DNA of 35,133 bases from Candidatus Egerieousia equi (GCA_018065035.1 JAGHUC010000057.1:1-35133), one strand, 5' to 3'; shown: positions 1 through 8,073, counted from the stretch's first letter. The notes: generated by a model not told the origin, from the sequence alone. Translations and numbers: made by a program.

Positions 1-1
1 T

Positions 2-226
2 GATGGAACAGTGTTCGATTCATCATACAGAAGGAACTCCCCTGCGGATTTCGGTCTGAATCAGGTGATCAAGGGCTGGACAGAAGGTGTGCAGCTCATG
101 AATGAGGGCGCCAAGTACCGTTTCTTCATACCGTACAATCTCGCATACGGTGAAATGGGTGCCGGCAGCAACATCCCTCCTTACGCAGCGCTGATCTTTG
201 ACGTTGAACTCATCAAGGTGCTTTGA
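2..226 (+). CDS. FKBP-type peptidyl-prolyl isomerase, C-terminal part (5' end outside window)
   Basis: This is the last 75 codons of an FKBP-fold prolyl isomerase, which catalyses cis/trans isomerisation of X-Pro bonds during protein folding. The frame is open from base 2 and ends with TGA at 224-226. The core signatures are visible: DGTVFDSS near the start, then [12 protein letters not shown], the hydrophobic pocket region [25 protein letters not shown], and a final strand VELIKVL. These are the usual FKBP active-site strands and loops in the usual order. The start codon, any signal peptide and any dimerisation domain lie to the left of the window, so localisation cannot be judged. A GTG at 11 could be mistaken for a start, but conserved FKBP sequence precedes it in frame. 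Family assignment is secure; substrate is unknown. Confidence 0.93.
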   Translation, partial: DGTVFDSSYRRNSPADFGLNQVIKGWTEGVQLMNEGAKYRFFIPYNLAYGEMGAGSNIPPYAALIFDVELIKVL

Positions 227-273
227 GACTGAAAAGCTGAAAGCATATTTGCACATAATCAGAATTCAGGGAA

Positions 274-1599
274 ATGACAGGAAAACCACAACTTTCAACC
301 GCACAGATGTGGAATCTGAGCTTCGGATTCCTGGGAGTGCAGATTGCTTACGCTCTTCAGAGTGCTAACATATCACGTATATTTGCAACACTTGGCGCGG
401 ACCCTCATCAACTCAGCTTCTTCTGGATACTTCCGCCGCTCATGGGAATGATTGTCCAGCCGTTGATAGGCAAGTGGTCTGACCGCACCTGGTGTTCACT
501 CGGGCGCCGGAAGCCATACCTTCTTGCCGGTGCTGTTGTAGCCGTAATAGTAATGGCGTTCCTTCCGAATGCCGGATCCCTTCATTTTTCTGACCGTTTA
601 CTGCTGGGCCTCAACGGCGCCATGTGGTTCGGCCTGTTCTCCTTGATATTCCTTGATACATCCATTAATGTTGCCATGCAACCATTCAAGATGATGGTAG
701 GCGACAATGTGAATGCAAAGCAGAAGACCAAGGCATACAGCATTCAGAGCCTCCTGTGCAATGCAGGAAGCCTTATAGGATATCTTTTCCCCATATTCTT
801 TACATGGATTGGAATATCGAATTCCGCGCCAAAGGGCGTTATCCCTCAATCAGTGATATGGAGTTTTTATGCGGGAGCAGCCATCCTTATTCTTTGCGTG
901 CTATATACTTTCCTGAAAGTCAAGGAATATTCTCCGGAAGAATATGCTCAATACAATGGGACAACGGAAAACAATTCCCACGCCAGCTTTGTACGTCTTC
1001 TGCGTGATGCTCCCCAAACATTCTGGACAGTCGGCCTCGTGCAGTTTTTCTGCTGGGCGGCTTTCCTTTTCATGTGGACATACACCAATGGAGCTGCAGC
1101 CTTGAATTGCTGGAATACAACTGATGCAGCTTCGGAAGCGTATCAGGCAGCCGGCAATTGGGTAGGAGTGCTTTTTGCCGTGCAGGCCGTTGGATCAATA
1201 ATCTGGGCTTTGCTCATTCCAAGATTCCGCAATGTAAAATGTGCATATATGGTGAGCCTCATCATTGGAGCCGCAGGATTCATTTCGGCTGCATTCATAC
1301 ATGACCAATACGCATTGTGCATCAGTTATCTGTTTATTGGAGCGGCATGGGCGGCCATGCTGGCACTTCCTTTCACTCTTATTACCAATGCCCTGCAGGG
1401 AACTTCGCACATGGGAGAGTATCTGGGACTTTTCAACTGCACCATCTGCCTGCCGCAGATAATTGCAGCGGCAACCGGAGGAGTGCTTCTCAAGGCATTG
1501 GGCGGTTCCCAGCCTGTGATGCTTGTTGCCGCAGGTGTGCTTCTGGTCTTCGGCACTGTTTCAGTGCTTGCAGTCAGGACAAATTCATCGTGCAAATAA
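274..1599 (+). CDS. MFS sugar transporter (SLC45/GPH-like)
   Basis: A 441-residue, very hydrophobic protein with about 12 predicted membrane spans. It is a major-facilitator transporter of the SLC45/glycoside-cation type, probably a proton-coupled maltose or glucose importer in the inner membrane. The N-terminal half has the loop 2-3 signature GKWSDR followed by GRRKPYLL, typical of this group, and the protein length is normal. It starts at ATG 274, 47 bases after the FKBP stop. It ends 13 bases before the likely malQ start, so the two are almost certainly one transcript. Pairing with an amylomaltase argues for malto-oligosaccharide or maltose uptake. That is inferred from context, because substrate residues cannot be read from the sequence alone. 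Confidence 0.85.
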   Translation: MTGKPQLSTAQMWNLSFGFLGVQIAYALQSANISRIFATLGADPHQLSFFWILPPLMGMIVQPLIGKWSDRTWCSLGRRKPYLLAGAVVAVIVMAFLPNAGSLHFSDRLLLGLNGAMWFGLFSLIFLDTSINVAMQPFKMMVGDNVNAKQKTKAYSIQSLLCNAGSLIGYLFPIFFTWIGISNSAPKGVIPQSVIWSFYAGAAILILCVLYTFLKVKEYSPEEYAQYNGTTENNSHASFVRLLRDAPQTFWTVGLVQFFCWAAFLFMWTYTNGAAALNCWNTTDAASEAYQAAGNWVGVLFAVQAVGSIIWALLIPRFRNVKCAYMVSLIIGAAGFISAAFIHDQYALCISYLFIGAAWAAMLALPFTLITNALQGTSHMGEYLGLFNCTICLPQIIAAATGGVLLKALGGSQPVMLVAAGVLLVFGTVSVLAVRTNSSCK

Positions 1600-1612
1600 T
1601 CAAGTTCAAATA

Positions 1613-3469
1613 ATGCAAGTAAGTTTCCATATAGAATATTTCACCCGATGGGGCGAGAATCTGTGCCTGGTGGCACAGGATGTGAAATATCCCATGCAGT
1701 GGTCCGGAAACGGACAATGGACTGTGACCTTGAAGAATGCCAGAGCTTCCATGCTTAAGGATTACACTTATATTGTAATCAAGGATGGAATAACAGTCCG
1801 TACAGAATGGGAGCATCACAGCAGTCATCCTTCAAAGGATGTATATGACAGATGGAATGATTGCCCTATTAATGGATGTCCTTTCCCGCGCAGACATTCA
1901 GCCGGTATCTTTGACAGTCCCGGTTTCCGTGGCGCCGGAACTGCAGTGCCTGTTTTCTCGCTGCGCACCGCTTCTGATTTCGGAATAGGGGAATTTTGCG
2001 ACCTCAGACCGCTTGTGGACTGGGCGGCTGCAACAGGACAGTGCATAATACAGCTGTTGCCTATCAATGACTGCACACGCACCGGAGACTGGCGTGATTC
2101 CTATCCTTATAGTCCTATCAGCAGTTTTGCATTGAATCCTATGTACATTCACCTGCAGGATCTTGGAATCAAGGAGGATGCCGCTTTCCGCAAGCATCAG
2201 AAAGAACTCAATGACTTGCCGTATGTGGACTATCCGCGTGTATACAAGGCAAAGATGCCACTTGTCCGCAAGGCGTTCAAGGAAAGAGGCACGTCCGATA
2301 TGTCAGGGACAGCCTTCAAAAAGTTCAGGGAAAGCAACAGCGGATGGTTGCGCGAGTATTCGGAATTCTGTGCGCACAGGGACGGACTGGAACCTGAATA
2401 TTATGAATGGATACAATATCATCTTGACAGGCAGCTCTCACGCGAGGTCTCCTATGCCCACAGCAAGGGCGTTTTCCTGAAAGGCGACCTGCCGATAGGG
2501 GTGAGCGGAGATGGAGTGGATGCGTATTATCATCCTGAGCTTTTCAACCTTGATTCATCTGCCGGTGCACCGCCTGATTTCTTCAGCGAGGACGGACAGA
2601 ACTGGGGCTTCCCTACATATAACTGGGAAGCAATGGAAAAGGATGATTACGCCTGGTGGAAATCACGCCTCCGTAAGATGGCCGAGTATTTTGATGCTTT
2701 CCGTATGGATCACATTCTGGGATTTTTCCGTATATGGGAAATTCCATTGGAATACAAGTGTGGTCTTGACGGACATTTCAACCCTGCATTACCATATTCG
2801 CTGGAAGAGATAAGTTCTGCAGGACTGCACGTGGATGGACTTTTCCATGAGGATCCCCGCCATCCGGGCATGTATCAGCCGCTGATAAGTCCGGCTTTGG
2901 AGAATTTGTCTGACTGGCAGAAAGAAAGGTTCGAGACTATATACAATGATTTCTTCTATCATCGTCATGACGGATTCTGGCGTTACAACGCATTGCGCAA
3001 ACTTCCTGAACTCCTCGGAGCCACCGGAATGCTTGCCTGCGGGGAGGATCTTGGAATGATTCCGGATTGTGTTCCAGGAGTAATGGAGCAGGAAAGAATT
3101 CTGTCTTTGAGAATGAGGGGGCTTGACAGCACAGGAGAGTGGAAGTCTCTCAGTGTATGCGCAACTTCAAGTCACGATATGCCAACCCTGCGAATGCAGT
3201 GCCAATCAGATCCTTCAGTGGAGGAATGCCGCAATATGCTGGCAGAGTATCTTCAATCGCCATCAATGCTGGCCATATTCCCATTGCAGGACTGGCTGTC
3301 AATAAGCGGAGACCTTCGTAATCCTTCATGCGAGGAAAGAATCAACCATCCGGAAGATCCAAATCATCATTGGCGCTTCCGCATTCATCTTGACCTGGCC
3401 CAGCTGAGTACCGATGCGGGTTTCTGTTCAGAAGTATCCTCACTCATCAGAGAGAGCGGCCGCTTTTGA
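1613..3469 (+). CDS. malQ: 4-alpha-glucanotransferase (amylomaltase, GH77) with a single short N-terminal CBM20-like domain
   Basis: Transfers alpha-1,4-glucan segments between malto-oligosaccharides and releases glucose in the cytoplasm. I take ATG 1613 as the start (618 aa): the frame is open further upstream, but that part overlaps the transporter gene and resembles no domain. Residues 1 to about 75 resemble a starch-binding CBM20 (SFHIEYFTRWGENL). The GH77 barrel follows from about residue 100. Predicted catalytic residues are the nucleophile Asp366 in FRMDHILGFFR, the acid/base Glu478 in CGEDLG, and Asp522 in SSHDMPTLR. The HDMPTLR version is that of the DPE2-like branch. DPE2-like enzymes of Bacteroidetes and plants usually carry two CBM20 domains and are longer, so this one is short at the N-terminus. 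The 3' end overlaps the convergent gene by 23 bases. Confidence 0.93.
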   Translation: MQVSFHIEYFTRWGENLCLVAQDVKYPMQWSGNGQWTVTLKNARASMLKDYTYIVIKDGITVRTEWEHHSSHPSKDVYDRWNDCPINGCPFPRRHSAGIFDSPGFRGAGTAVPVFSLRTASDFGIGEFCDLRPLVDWAAATGQCIIQLLPINDCTRTGDWRDSYPYSPISSFALNPMYIHLQDLGIKEDAAFRKHQKELNDLPYVDYPRVYKAKMPLVRKAFKERGTSDMSGTAFKKFRESNSGWLREYSEFCAHRDGLEPEYYEWIQYHLDRQLSREVSYAHSKGVFLKGDLPIGVSGDGVDAYYHPELFNLDSSAGAPPDFFSEDGQNWGFPTYNWEAMEKDDYAWWKSRLRKMAEYFDAFRMDHILGFFRIWEIPLEYKCGLDGHFNPALPYSLEEISSAGLHVDGLFHEDPRHPGMYQPLISPALENLSDWQKERFETIYNDFFYHRHDGFWRYNALRKLPELLGATGMLACGEDLGMIPDCVPGVMEQERILSLRMRGLDSTGEWKSLSVCATSSHDMPTLRMQCQSDPSVEECRNMLAEYLQSPSMLAIFPLQDWLSISGDLRNPSCEERINHPEDPNHHWRFRIHLDLAQLSTDAGFCSEVSSLIRESGRF

Positions 3470-4007
3470 TCTTTTCTTCAACTTCAAGCCTGTTGACCAT
3501 TACCTGTTTATAGGTGCCTGTTGAAAAATCATATTCAGTTTCCACAAATTTCGGGAATTTGTCTGAACTGTATTGGTATTCGTATGGAGCCATCCCTGGA
3601 ACTTTAATGATAAGAAACGGCGTGGATGGGTGCAATGTGATGTAACCTGCCGGAACGTTGAACGGATTGGAAAGGAAGAGATTCATGATCCTGAGCGCTT
3701 TGAAGAGAGGGCTGGAGGATTTCAGCGGTTTTGACCAGTAGAGACTTTGATCAATGGACCTCAATGCGCTTATTCTTGCAGCCTGTTGCTTCTTTATCAT
3801 ATCATTCGGCTTGGCCGTAAAAGTCATTGGATAGTTCATGCCAGGGTAGAGCGGGGCAAGGAATGACGGGGCGAAAATGTGTCTGACAGGCATTGAGTTA
3901 TTCAGATATTCTTTTTTATCAAGCGATAGAGTATCATGTTCCTGAGCATGCAGGCAAATGCTGCATGAGAACAATGGGAAAATTGCAAGGAAGAGGAATT
4001 TGTACAT
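3447..4007 (-). CDS. Small secreted protein of unknown function
   Basis: A 186-residue protein. The reading frame is open from 4049, but the ATG at 4007 gives a clean signal peptide (MYKFLFLAIFPLFSCSICLHAQ is cut roughly after residue 21, HAQ-E), so I choose that start. The mature part has no motif I recognise. It contains a basic stretch around KPNDMIKKQQAARISALR, short hydrophobic patches such as LRIMNLFLSNPF, and a C-terminus rich in Tyr and charged residues. Export to the periplasm or cell envelope is inferred from the signal peptide alone. The gene runs convergently to malQ and shares its last 23 bases with it, and no terminator hairpin separates them. Upstream lies the divergent MBL-fold gene. 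Function unknown. Confidence 0.7.
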   Translation of the reverse strand: MYKFLFLAIFPLFSCSICLHAQEHDTLSLDKKEYLNNSMPVRHIFAPSFLAPLYPGMNYPMTFTAKPNDMIKKQQAARISALRSIDQSLYWSKPLKSSSPLFKALRIMNLFLSNPFNVPAGYITLHPSTPFLIIKVPGMAPYEYQYSSDKFPKFVETEYDFSTGTYKQVMVNRLEVEEKIKSGRSL

Positions 4008-4117
4008 AATCTGTAATTGCTTCCATTTCCCTTGCAAATACCATACCATATCATCGGCATTGCTTTAATCCGGGTTTGTGTTCTGAACCATCGCCGGTGA
4101 AAAATGAAATATAGTGC

Positions 4118-4125
4118 TAACTTTG
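4118..4125 (+). promoter_or_regulatory. Bacteroidetes -7 box (TAACTTTG)
   Basis: An exact TAnnTTTG match 25 bases before the MBL-hydrolase ATG. I see no TTG at the expected distance upstream, so only half of the promoter signature is present. Confidence 0.4.
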
Positions 4126-4150
4126 CATTGCTGGAGTTATTCATATTGGG

Positions 4151-4963
4151 ATGAAAGTTACAATACTGTCTGATAACATCGGGTGCGGCGCTCTCAAGGG
4201 GGAATGGGGCCTGTCCTTTCATGTAGAATTCAACGGGAGGAGATATCTGCTGGACACAGGGGGCTCTGCACTTTTCCTGAGGAATGCTGAGGAACTTGGC
4301 ATTTCAATCGCCGATGTGGACTGCGCCGTGCTCTCGCATGCGCATTATGACCATTCCCTGGGTATGGAGGCATTCTTCCGCACCAATTCCAAAGCGGATT
4401 TCTTTGTAAGCCCGAACGCACGTGAGGACTGCTATAGCGGGCCGGGGCTCCTTAAAAGGTATATAGGGCTGCCCAAGGGCCTGCTGCGCAAGTACAGAGA
4501 CAGAATCAAAACACCATCAGGAGTCACAGAGATAGACAAGGATGTCTTCATTATTCCCCACTCCGGCGATGGTCTTGCGGCAATAGGGCGGAAAGCACAT
4601 TTATATGTCCGCCGTGGCTGGAGATACCTGCCGGATGATTTCTCTCACGAGCAGAGTCTGGTTTTCCGCACCGGCGATGGCCTGGTCATCTTCAACAGCT
4701 GTTCGCACAGCGGGGCCGACATAGTCATGGACGAGGTTGTAAGAGCCTTCCCCGGTGAGCGGGTCAAGGCATATCTGGGAGGCCTGCATCTGTTCAGAAT
4801 GGATGACTCCGAGGTCCGGGATATGGCCCGGAAGATACGTGATACGGGAATACGCCGTGTAATTACAGGACATTGTACCGGCGATATGGCGTTTGCAGTG
4901 CTGAAATCCTGTCTGGGTGAATCCATGGACCAGTTCCATTGCGGTATGGTAATAGATTTGTAA
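4151..4963 (+). CDS. MBL-fold metallohydrolase
   Basis: A 270-residue metallo-beta-lactamase-fold enzyme without a signal peptide, so probably cytoplasmic. The metal-binding signature HAHYDH sits at residues 63-68, after the typical LLDTGGS strand near residue 34. Later metal-ligand regions are SCSHSG in the middle and TGHCTGDMAF near the C-terminus, with GGLHLF between them. This arrangement matches the MBL subgroup often labelled 7,8-dihydropterin-6-methyl-4-(ribofuranosyl)aminobenzene-phosphate synthase-like, a label that rarely reflects the true substrate in bacteria. The gene stands alone, with its own -7 box at 4118, so context does not help with function. Fold and metal dependence are well supported; substrate is unknown. 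Confidence 0.85.
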   Translation: MKVTILSDNIGCGALKGEWGLSFHVEFNGRRYLLDTGGSALFLRNAEELGISIADVDCAVLSHAHYDHSLGMEAFFRTNSKADFFVSPNAREDCYSGPGLLKRYIGLPKGLLRKYRDRIKTPSGVTEIDKDVFIIPHSGDGLAAIGRKAHLYVRRGWRYLPDDFSHEQSLVFRTGDGLVIFNSCSHSGADIVMDEVVRAFPGERVKAYLGGLHLFRMDDSEVRDMARKIRDTGIRRVITGHCTGDMAFAVLKSCLGESMDQFHCGMVIDL

Positions 4964-4968
4964 ATTTG
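4939..4968 (+). promoter_or_regulatory. Orphan Bacteroidetes promoter with doubled -7 box
   Basis: TTG at 4939-4941 lies 19 bases before TAAATTTG at 4961-4968. A second exact TAnnTTTG (TAGATTTG) sits directly in front of it at 4953-4960. The signal overlaps the last codons and stop of the MBL gene. No annotated forward gene follows, only a 24-codon ORF and then the converging alkyltransferase-glycosylase gene. Confidence 0.4.
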
Positions 4969-4981
4969 ATTTTTGATTGTC

Positions 4982-5056
4982 ATGAAATCAACAACATACA
5001 TCCTTGCCAGAAGCAGCAGGTTGGCAATCGTCATTCCTTTTGAACTTACCCTTTGA
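4982..5056 (+). CDS. Possible 24-residue small ORF
   Basis: An ATG at 4982 opens a 24-codon frame ending with TGA at 5054-5056. The stop abuts the stop of the converging gene at 5057. It starts about 8 bases after the transcription start expected from the promoter at 4939-4968, so the message would be almost leaderless. The peptide is moderately hydrophobic, with basic residues in its middle (LARSSRLAIVIPF), and resembles nothing I know. No ribosome-binding sequence is visible. It may be chance, or the promoter may instead make a small or antisense RNA. Confidence 0.2.
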   Translation: MKSTTYILARSSRLAIVIPFELTL

Positions 5057-5959
5057 TTAATTCACATTTGTTTCCAGACGTTCGAGGACCTTGCGGTAAA
5101 GAGCGACCTTGCTTTCCAGCTTCATAGGGTAGGCCCGCGATGAGGATGGCATGCGCCACCAGCGTATGTTTCTGTGGTTGAAGCAGATATCTGTAAACCC
5201 ACCAGCAGGCGGCCTGGTCACGCCCGTAAAGCCTTTACTGTCAAGAATTTCAATGAATTCATCCGAGGACTTTCCACCGGTTGTGACAATTGTCCGGCAC
5301 AAGGGCATCTTTTCCAGCATTCCGGAAATATCGGCCGGACGCAGAATCACCAGGAATGCGTCGCTGGCATTGCCTTTGAGGCGGCAGACCCTTGAGGCGG
5401 TGTCAAAGAATCCGAACCCTATTTCCTGGCAGAAAGCTTTTATTTGCGCGCAGTTGAAACGCATCTTGCCTTTGACAATGAAATGGCGGGCATCCGAAAA
5501 ATAAACAAGTCCAAGAATACGCCAGAAATCATTCAGAAAGTTGGGGTAGAAGAAATCCATGGACCAACGCGCCTTAGGTGGAGGAAAACTGCCTAGAAAC
5601 AGCACCTTCCCGTTTGACGGCAGGAATGGTTCAAGCGGATGGTCCTCAATTGAGATGCCGCATCTTGTCAGATCAACCTTGCTGGCATCTTCTGTGAAGA
5701 CTACGCCTTCGGCCTTGAGACGTTCCCTCTGTTTTTCGGGACCGCCGAATGCATACCCGCATGCCAGACTGCCATCAGAGCATACTACCCTGTGACATGG
5801 AACCATAACGGGATCGGTATTGAGATGAAGTGCGTTCCCTACAGCTCTTGCCGCTCCGGCGAATCCCGCCAGCTCAGCCACCTGAGCATAAGTTCCCACT
5901 TTCCCTTCCGGTATCATTGATACGGCTTGGAAGACCTTTTCTGTGAAATTTTCAGCCAT
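5057..5959 (-). CDS. Fusion: O6-alkylguanine-DNA alkyltransferase domain + uracil-DNA-glycosylase-superfamily domain
   Basis: A 300-residue two-domain DNA-repair protein. Residues 1 to about 95 are the DNA-binding catalytic domain of an Ogt/MGMT-type alkyltransferase. The helix-turn-helix region IPEGKVGTYAQVAELAG is followed by ARAVGNAL with the arginine finger, and then PCHRVV with acceptor Cys55. It is therefore not a cysteine-less Atl protein, although it lacks the usual MGMT N-terminal domain. Residues from about 105 to 300 are a Mug/HDG-like glycosylase: GSFPPPKARWSMDFFYPNF at 123-141 is motif 1, and MPSSSRAY at 270-277 is the C-terminal DNA-intercalating motif. Both domains seem complete. 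The gene starts 14 bases after the SUFU-domain gene and probably shares its transcript. The pairing suggests joint handling of alkylated or mismatched guanines, which is inference. Confidence 0.87.
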   Translation of the reverse strand: MAENFTEKVFQAVSMIPEGKVGTYAQVAELAGFAGAARAVGNALHLNTDPVMVPCHRVVCSDGSLACGYAFGGPEKQRERLKAEGVVFTEDASKVDLTRCGISIEDHPLEPFLPSNGKVLFLGSFPPPKARWSMDFFYPNFLNDFWRILGLVYFSDARHFIVKGKMRFNCAQIKAFCQEIGFGFFDTASRVCRLKGNASDAFLVILRPADISGMLEKMPLCRTIVTTGGKSSDEFIEILDSKGFTGVTRPPAGGFTDICFNHRNIRWWRMPSSSRAYPMKLESKVALYRKVLERLETNVN

Positions 5960-5973
5960 CTTTTTATCCTTGT

Positions 5974-6660
5974 TTATTCACAATAATTGACACGTGCAGG
6001 GTTGATGATTGCAGGAAAAGGGAAACCTTTGTCTTCCATCAATTTCAACAATGCTTTTGAACCATTCTGGAGCTTATAGTCCAATTCTTCGTTGAATATT
6101 GGAATCACCTCATAAAAAACAACCTTCTTGTTTTTGCCAATTTCAACAGAAGCCTGCTCACCATTCAAAGTACTGGTCTCCTTGATCAGAACATTGCGAT
6201 AAGGTAGACTTTCGAATATCGGCTCTCCGAAATCCACAGTATGTCCATCCCCGAGATATGTCTTGCAATACAGAGGATAGCGGGCTAGTGTTTTCAGCAT
6301 TCGTATTGGCCAGTAATATGTTTCATCGTCGGTATCATTATTTTCCCAATGATGCATGTCCCAATCTTTTGGCAGGCGTATGACCAACTCCATATAGGGA
6401 GTTTGATTTCCAGTTTGCGCACTGGAAGGCACTTTCATTTTATATGCCCCGGCATTCATTGTGACTAATGTATAATAGTCATGATTCGCATCAGGTTCGA
6501 TACAAAGTATGTCAATATGAATGTCACCTGGTATCGTAACAAGTTCGTGAAAAACATTTTCTGCTTCACCAAAAGACTTGGCAATATAATCATCAACAAT
6601 GGAGTCCTCTGATTCGGAATATTCTATGATTTTTTTGTGACGGGCGAATAATTTGAACAT
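5974..6660 (-). CDS. Suppressor-of-fused (SUFU) domain protein
   Basis: A 228-residue cytoplasmic protein matching the bacterial SUFU domain. Visible landmarks are IHIDILCIEP near the N-terminus, MELVIRLPKDW in the middle, YWPIRMLKTLARYP, and the C-terminal VIPIFNEELDYKL with LMEDKGFP. The frame is open upstream to 6840, but that part is antisense-free translation of the tRNA gene and must be rejected. ATG 6660 begins the conserved domain. Bacterial SUFU proteins are often predicted immunity proteins of polymorphic toxin systems, yet no toxin gene is adjacent here. The gene lies behind an initiator tRNA and its terminator, and directly ahead of the alkyltransferase-glycosylase fusion. Its base composition looks more A+T-rich than its neighbours, which may point to transfer. 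Its role is unknown. Confidence 0.85.
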   Translation of the reverse strand: MFKLFARHKKIIEYSESEDSIVDDYIAKSFGEAENVFHELVTIPGDIHIDILCIEPDANHDYYTLVTMNAGAYKMKVPSSAQTGNQTPYMELVIRLPKDWDMHHWENNDTDDETYYWPIRMLKTLARYPLYCKTYLGDGHTVDFGEPIFESLPYRNVLIKETSTLNGEQASVEIGKNKKVVFYEVIPIFNEELDYKLQNGSKALLKLMEDKGFPFPAIINPARVNYCE

Positions 6661-6687
6661 ACGAGATACTGATGAAAGAAAAAGGTA

Positions 6688-6718
6688 TAAAAATAAGGAG
6701 AAACCTTGCGATTTCTCC
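6688..6718 (-). terminator. Rho-independent terminator after the initiator tRNA
   Basis: On the reverse strand a 7-bp stem (GGAGAAA with TTTCTCC, 6712-6718 and 6697-6703) closes an 8-base loop and is followed by TTATTTTTAT. It lies directly downstream of the tRNA and before the SUFU gene, so that gene needs read-through or its own promoter. Confidence 0.7.
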
Positions 6719-6725
6719 TCTGTAG

Positions 6726-6798
<73 letters not shown>

Positions 6799-6810
6799 AT
6801 GTTGTAAGTG

Positions 6811-6840
6811 CAAAGGTACTACTTTTTTTGAGAAAAACAA
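6811..6840 (-). promoter_or_regulatory. Promoter of the initiator tRNA
   Basis: On the reverse strand TTG (6840-6838) is followed after 19 bases by TACCTTTG (6818-6811), an exact TAnnTTTG. The expected start is about 6-7 bases before the tRNA 5' end at 6798. Confidence 0.75.
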
Positions 6841-6927
6841 TTTTTGTGTTCAAAGTTTTTCTAATTTTGCCGTCCGGTGTGTGTGAAACCGAGCGGAATA
6901 CCTGGGAGTTTTATGTCCTGTGATTTT

Positions 6928-6935
6928 TAAATTTG
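6928..6935 (+). promoter_or_regulatory. Bacteroidetes -7 box (TAAATTTG)
   Basis: An exact TAnnTTTG 28 bases before the ATG of the nucleoside-recognition protein. The matching TTG upstream is not obvious, so this is a partial promoter call. Confidence 0.45.
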
Positions 6936-6963
6936 CACACATTTGTTTGAATAACAGTAGGTT

Positions 6964-7908
6964 ATGATTCATAATTTTTCGCACAGGGCTTTGGCTGCGG
7001 CCAAGTCTGCTCTTCCGAATGCAATAAAGACAAGCATTTGGGTTGTCAAGATAACCTTGGCAGTTTCTTTTGCCATCCTGTTTCTCAAGTATTTCAATAT
7101 CGTGCCTTGGATAAGCCGTTATGCATCACCGGTGTTCTATCATCTCGGCCTTCCAGGCGAGGCTTCACTGGCGTTCCTTTCCGGATATTTCACAAATGTC
7201 TATACAGCCATTGCTGTTGCCGTTTCGTTGAATCTGGATCCGAGAACAATGACAATTGTTGGCGTCATGGCCCTTTGTGCCCATAATATGATAACCGAAA
7301 CATTGGTGCAGAAGAAGACTGGAACAAACGCCTGGTGGATAGCGTTCGTAAGAACCGCCGCAGCTTTTGTGCTGGCTGCCGTGCTTAACCTGATAATGGG
7401 CGGGGAAGTGGTTTCCAATGTCACGCACTACACACAGGAGCAGCTTGAGTTCCTGCCGTTGCTCAAGGAGTGGGCGATTACCTCGTTCTGGCTTGTCCTT
7501 AAGATGGTCACTCTTATCATTTCTCTTTCAATACTTCAGAAACTGCTTAACGAATTCGGTATCATAGCCGCTCTGTCAAAAGTTCTCGGACCGGTGATGA
7601 CTTTCTTCGGACTTGGCCGCAAGACGTCTTTCCTGTGGATTGTTGCCAATACCCTTGGTCTTGCATACGGTGCGGCAATTATGATAGATGAGGCTCAGAG
7701 CGGGAATATCAGCAAGAGGGATATCGACTGCCTGAACACTCATATCTGTTCGTCTCACAGCAATCTGGAGGACCTTTTCCTTGTATCTTCAATAGGAGCC
7801 ATCTGGTGGATTGTCCTTGTTTCACGCTGGTGCTTCTCCTTTGCCATAGTCTGGCTTCTCCGTGCCTATTACTTCATAAAGGATAAAAGGGCCGCATCCG
7901 CGGTATAG
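6964..7908 (+). CDS. Nucleoside-recognition (Gate) domain membrane protein
   Basis: A 314-residue integral membrane protein with roughly eight hydrophobic segments. It belongs to the nucleoside-recognition/Gate domain family (Pfam Gate), which is related to SpmA/SpmB and nucleoside-transporter cores. The first half includes YFNIVPWISRYASPVFYHLG, then FLSGYFTNVYTAIAVAVSLN and MALCAHNMITETLV. The second half repeats the gate-like pattern around LNEFGIIAALSKVLGPVMTF, with a late segment IGAIWWIVLVSRW. The Asn/Glu-containing CAHNMITET motif in the membrane is typical of the family. It is probably in the inner membrane. Substrate is unproven, and family members have been tied to nucleoside, metal or sporulation functions. 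It stands alone between the divergent tRNA and trxB. Confidence 0.82.
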   Translation: MIHNFSHRALAAAKSALPNAIKTSIWVVKITLAVSFAILFLKYFNIVPWISRYASPVFYHLGLPGEASLAFLSGYFTNVYTAIAVAVSLNLDPRTMTIVGVMALCAHNMITETLVQKKTGTNAWWIAFVRTAAAFVLAAVLNLIMGGEVVSNVTHYTQEQLEFLPLLKEWAITSFWLVLKMVTLIISLSILQKLLNEFGIIAALSKVLGPVMTFFGLGRKTSFLWIVANTLGLAYGAAIMIDEAQSGNISKRDIDCLNTHICSSHSNLEDLFLVSSIGAIWWIVLVSRWCFSFAIVWLLRAYYFIKDKRAASAV

Positions 7909-7940
7909 CGGGACAGAACATTCCGGTTAAGAAAAACTCG

Positions 7941-7972
7941 TTTGCAAATCTGCACTTTGCGTGTTAAATTTG
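7941..7972 (+). promoter_or_regulatory. Promoter of the trxB-bamD-rpoZ-recN-nagB run
   Basis: TTTG at 7941-7944 and TAAATTTG at 7965-7972 are separated by 20 bases, a near-perfect Bacteroidetes sigma-ABfr promoter. The expected start near 7978 gives a leader of about 95 bases. I see no known riboswitch in that leader. Confidence 0.7.
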
Positions 7973-8073
7973 CAGGTTATTTATAGTCATTGGCTTGCAA
8001 TGAATTTCTTGCACGCTTTTTGCAGTGAAGAAGGACAAACAAAGCCAGCTTTTGGAACCCAAATAGAAACACC

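Noticed and set aside
1523-1612. Earlier start for malQ
   Set aside because: Those codons overlap the transporter gene in another frame and show no domain similarity.
5151-5504. 117-codon forward ORF inside the repair fusion gene
   Set aside because: It is a shadow of the well-supported reverse gene and resembles no protein family.
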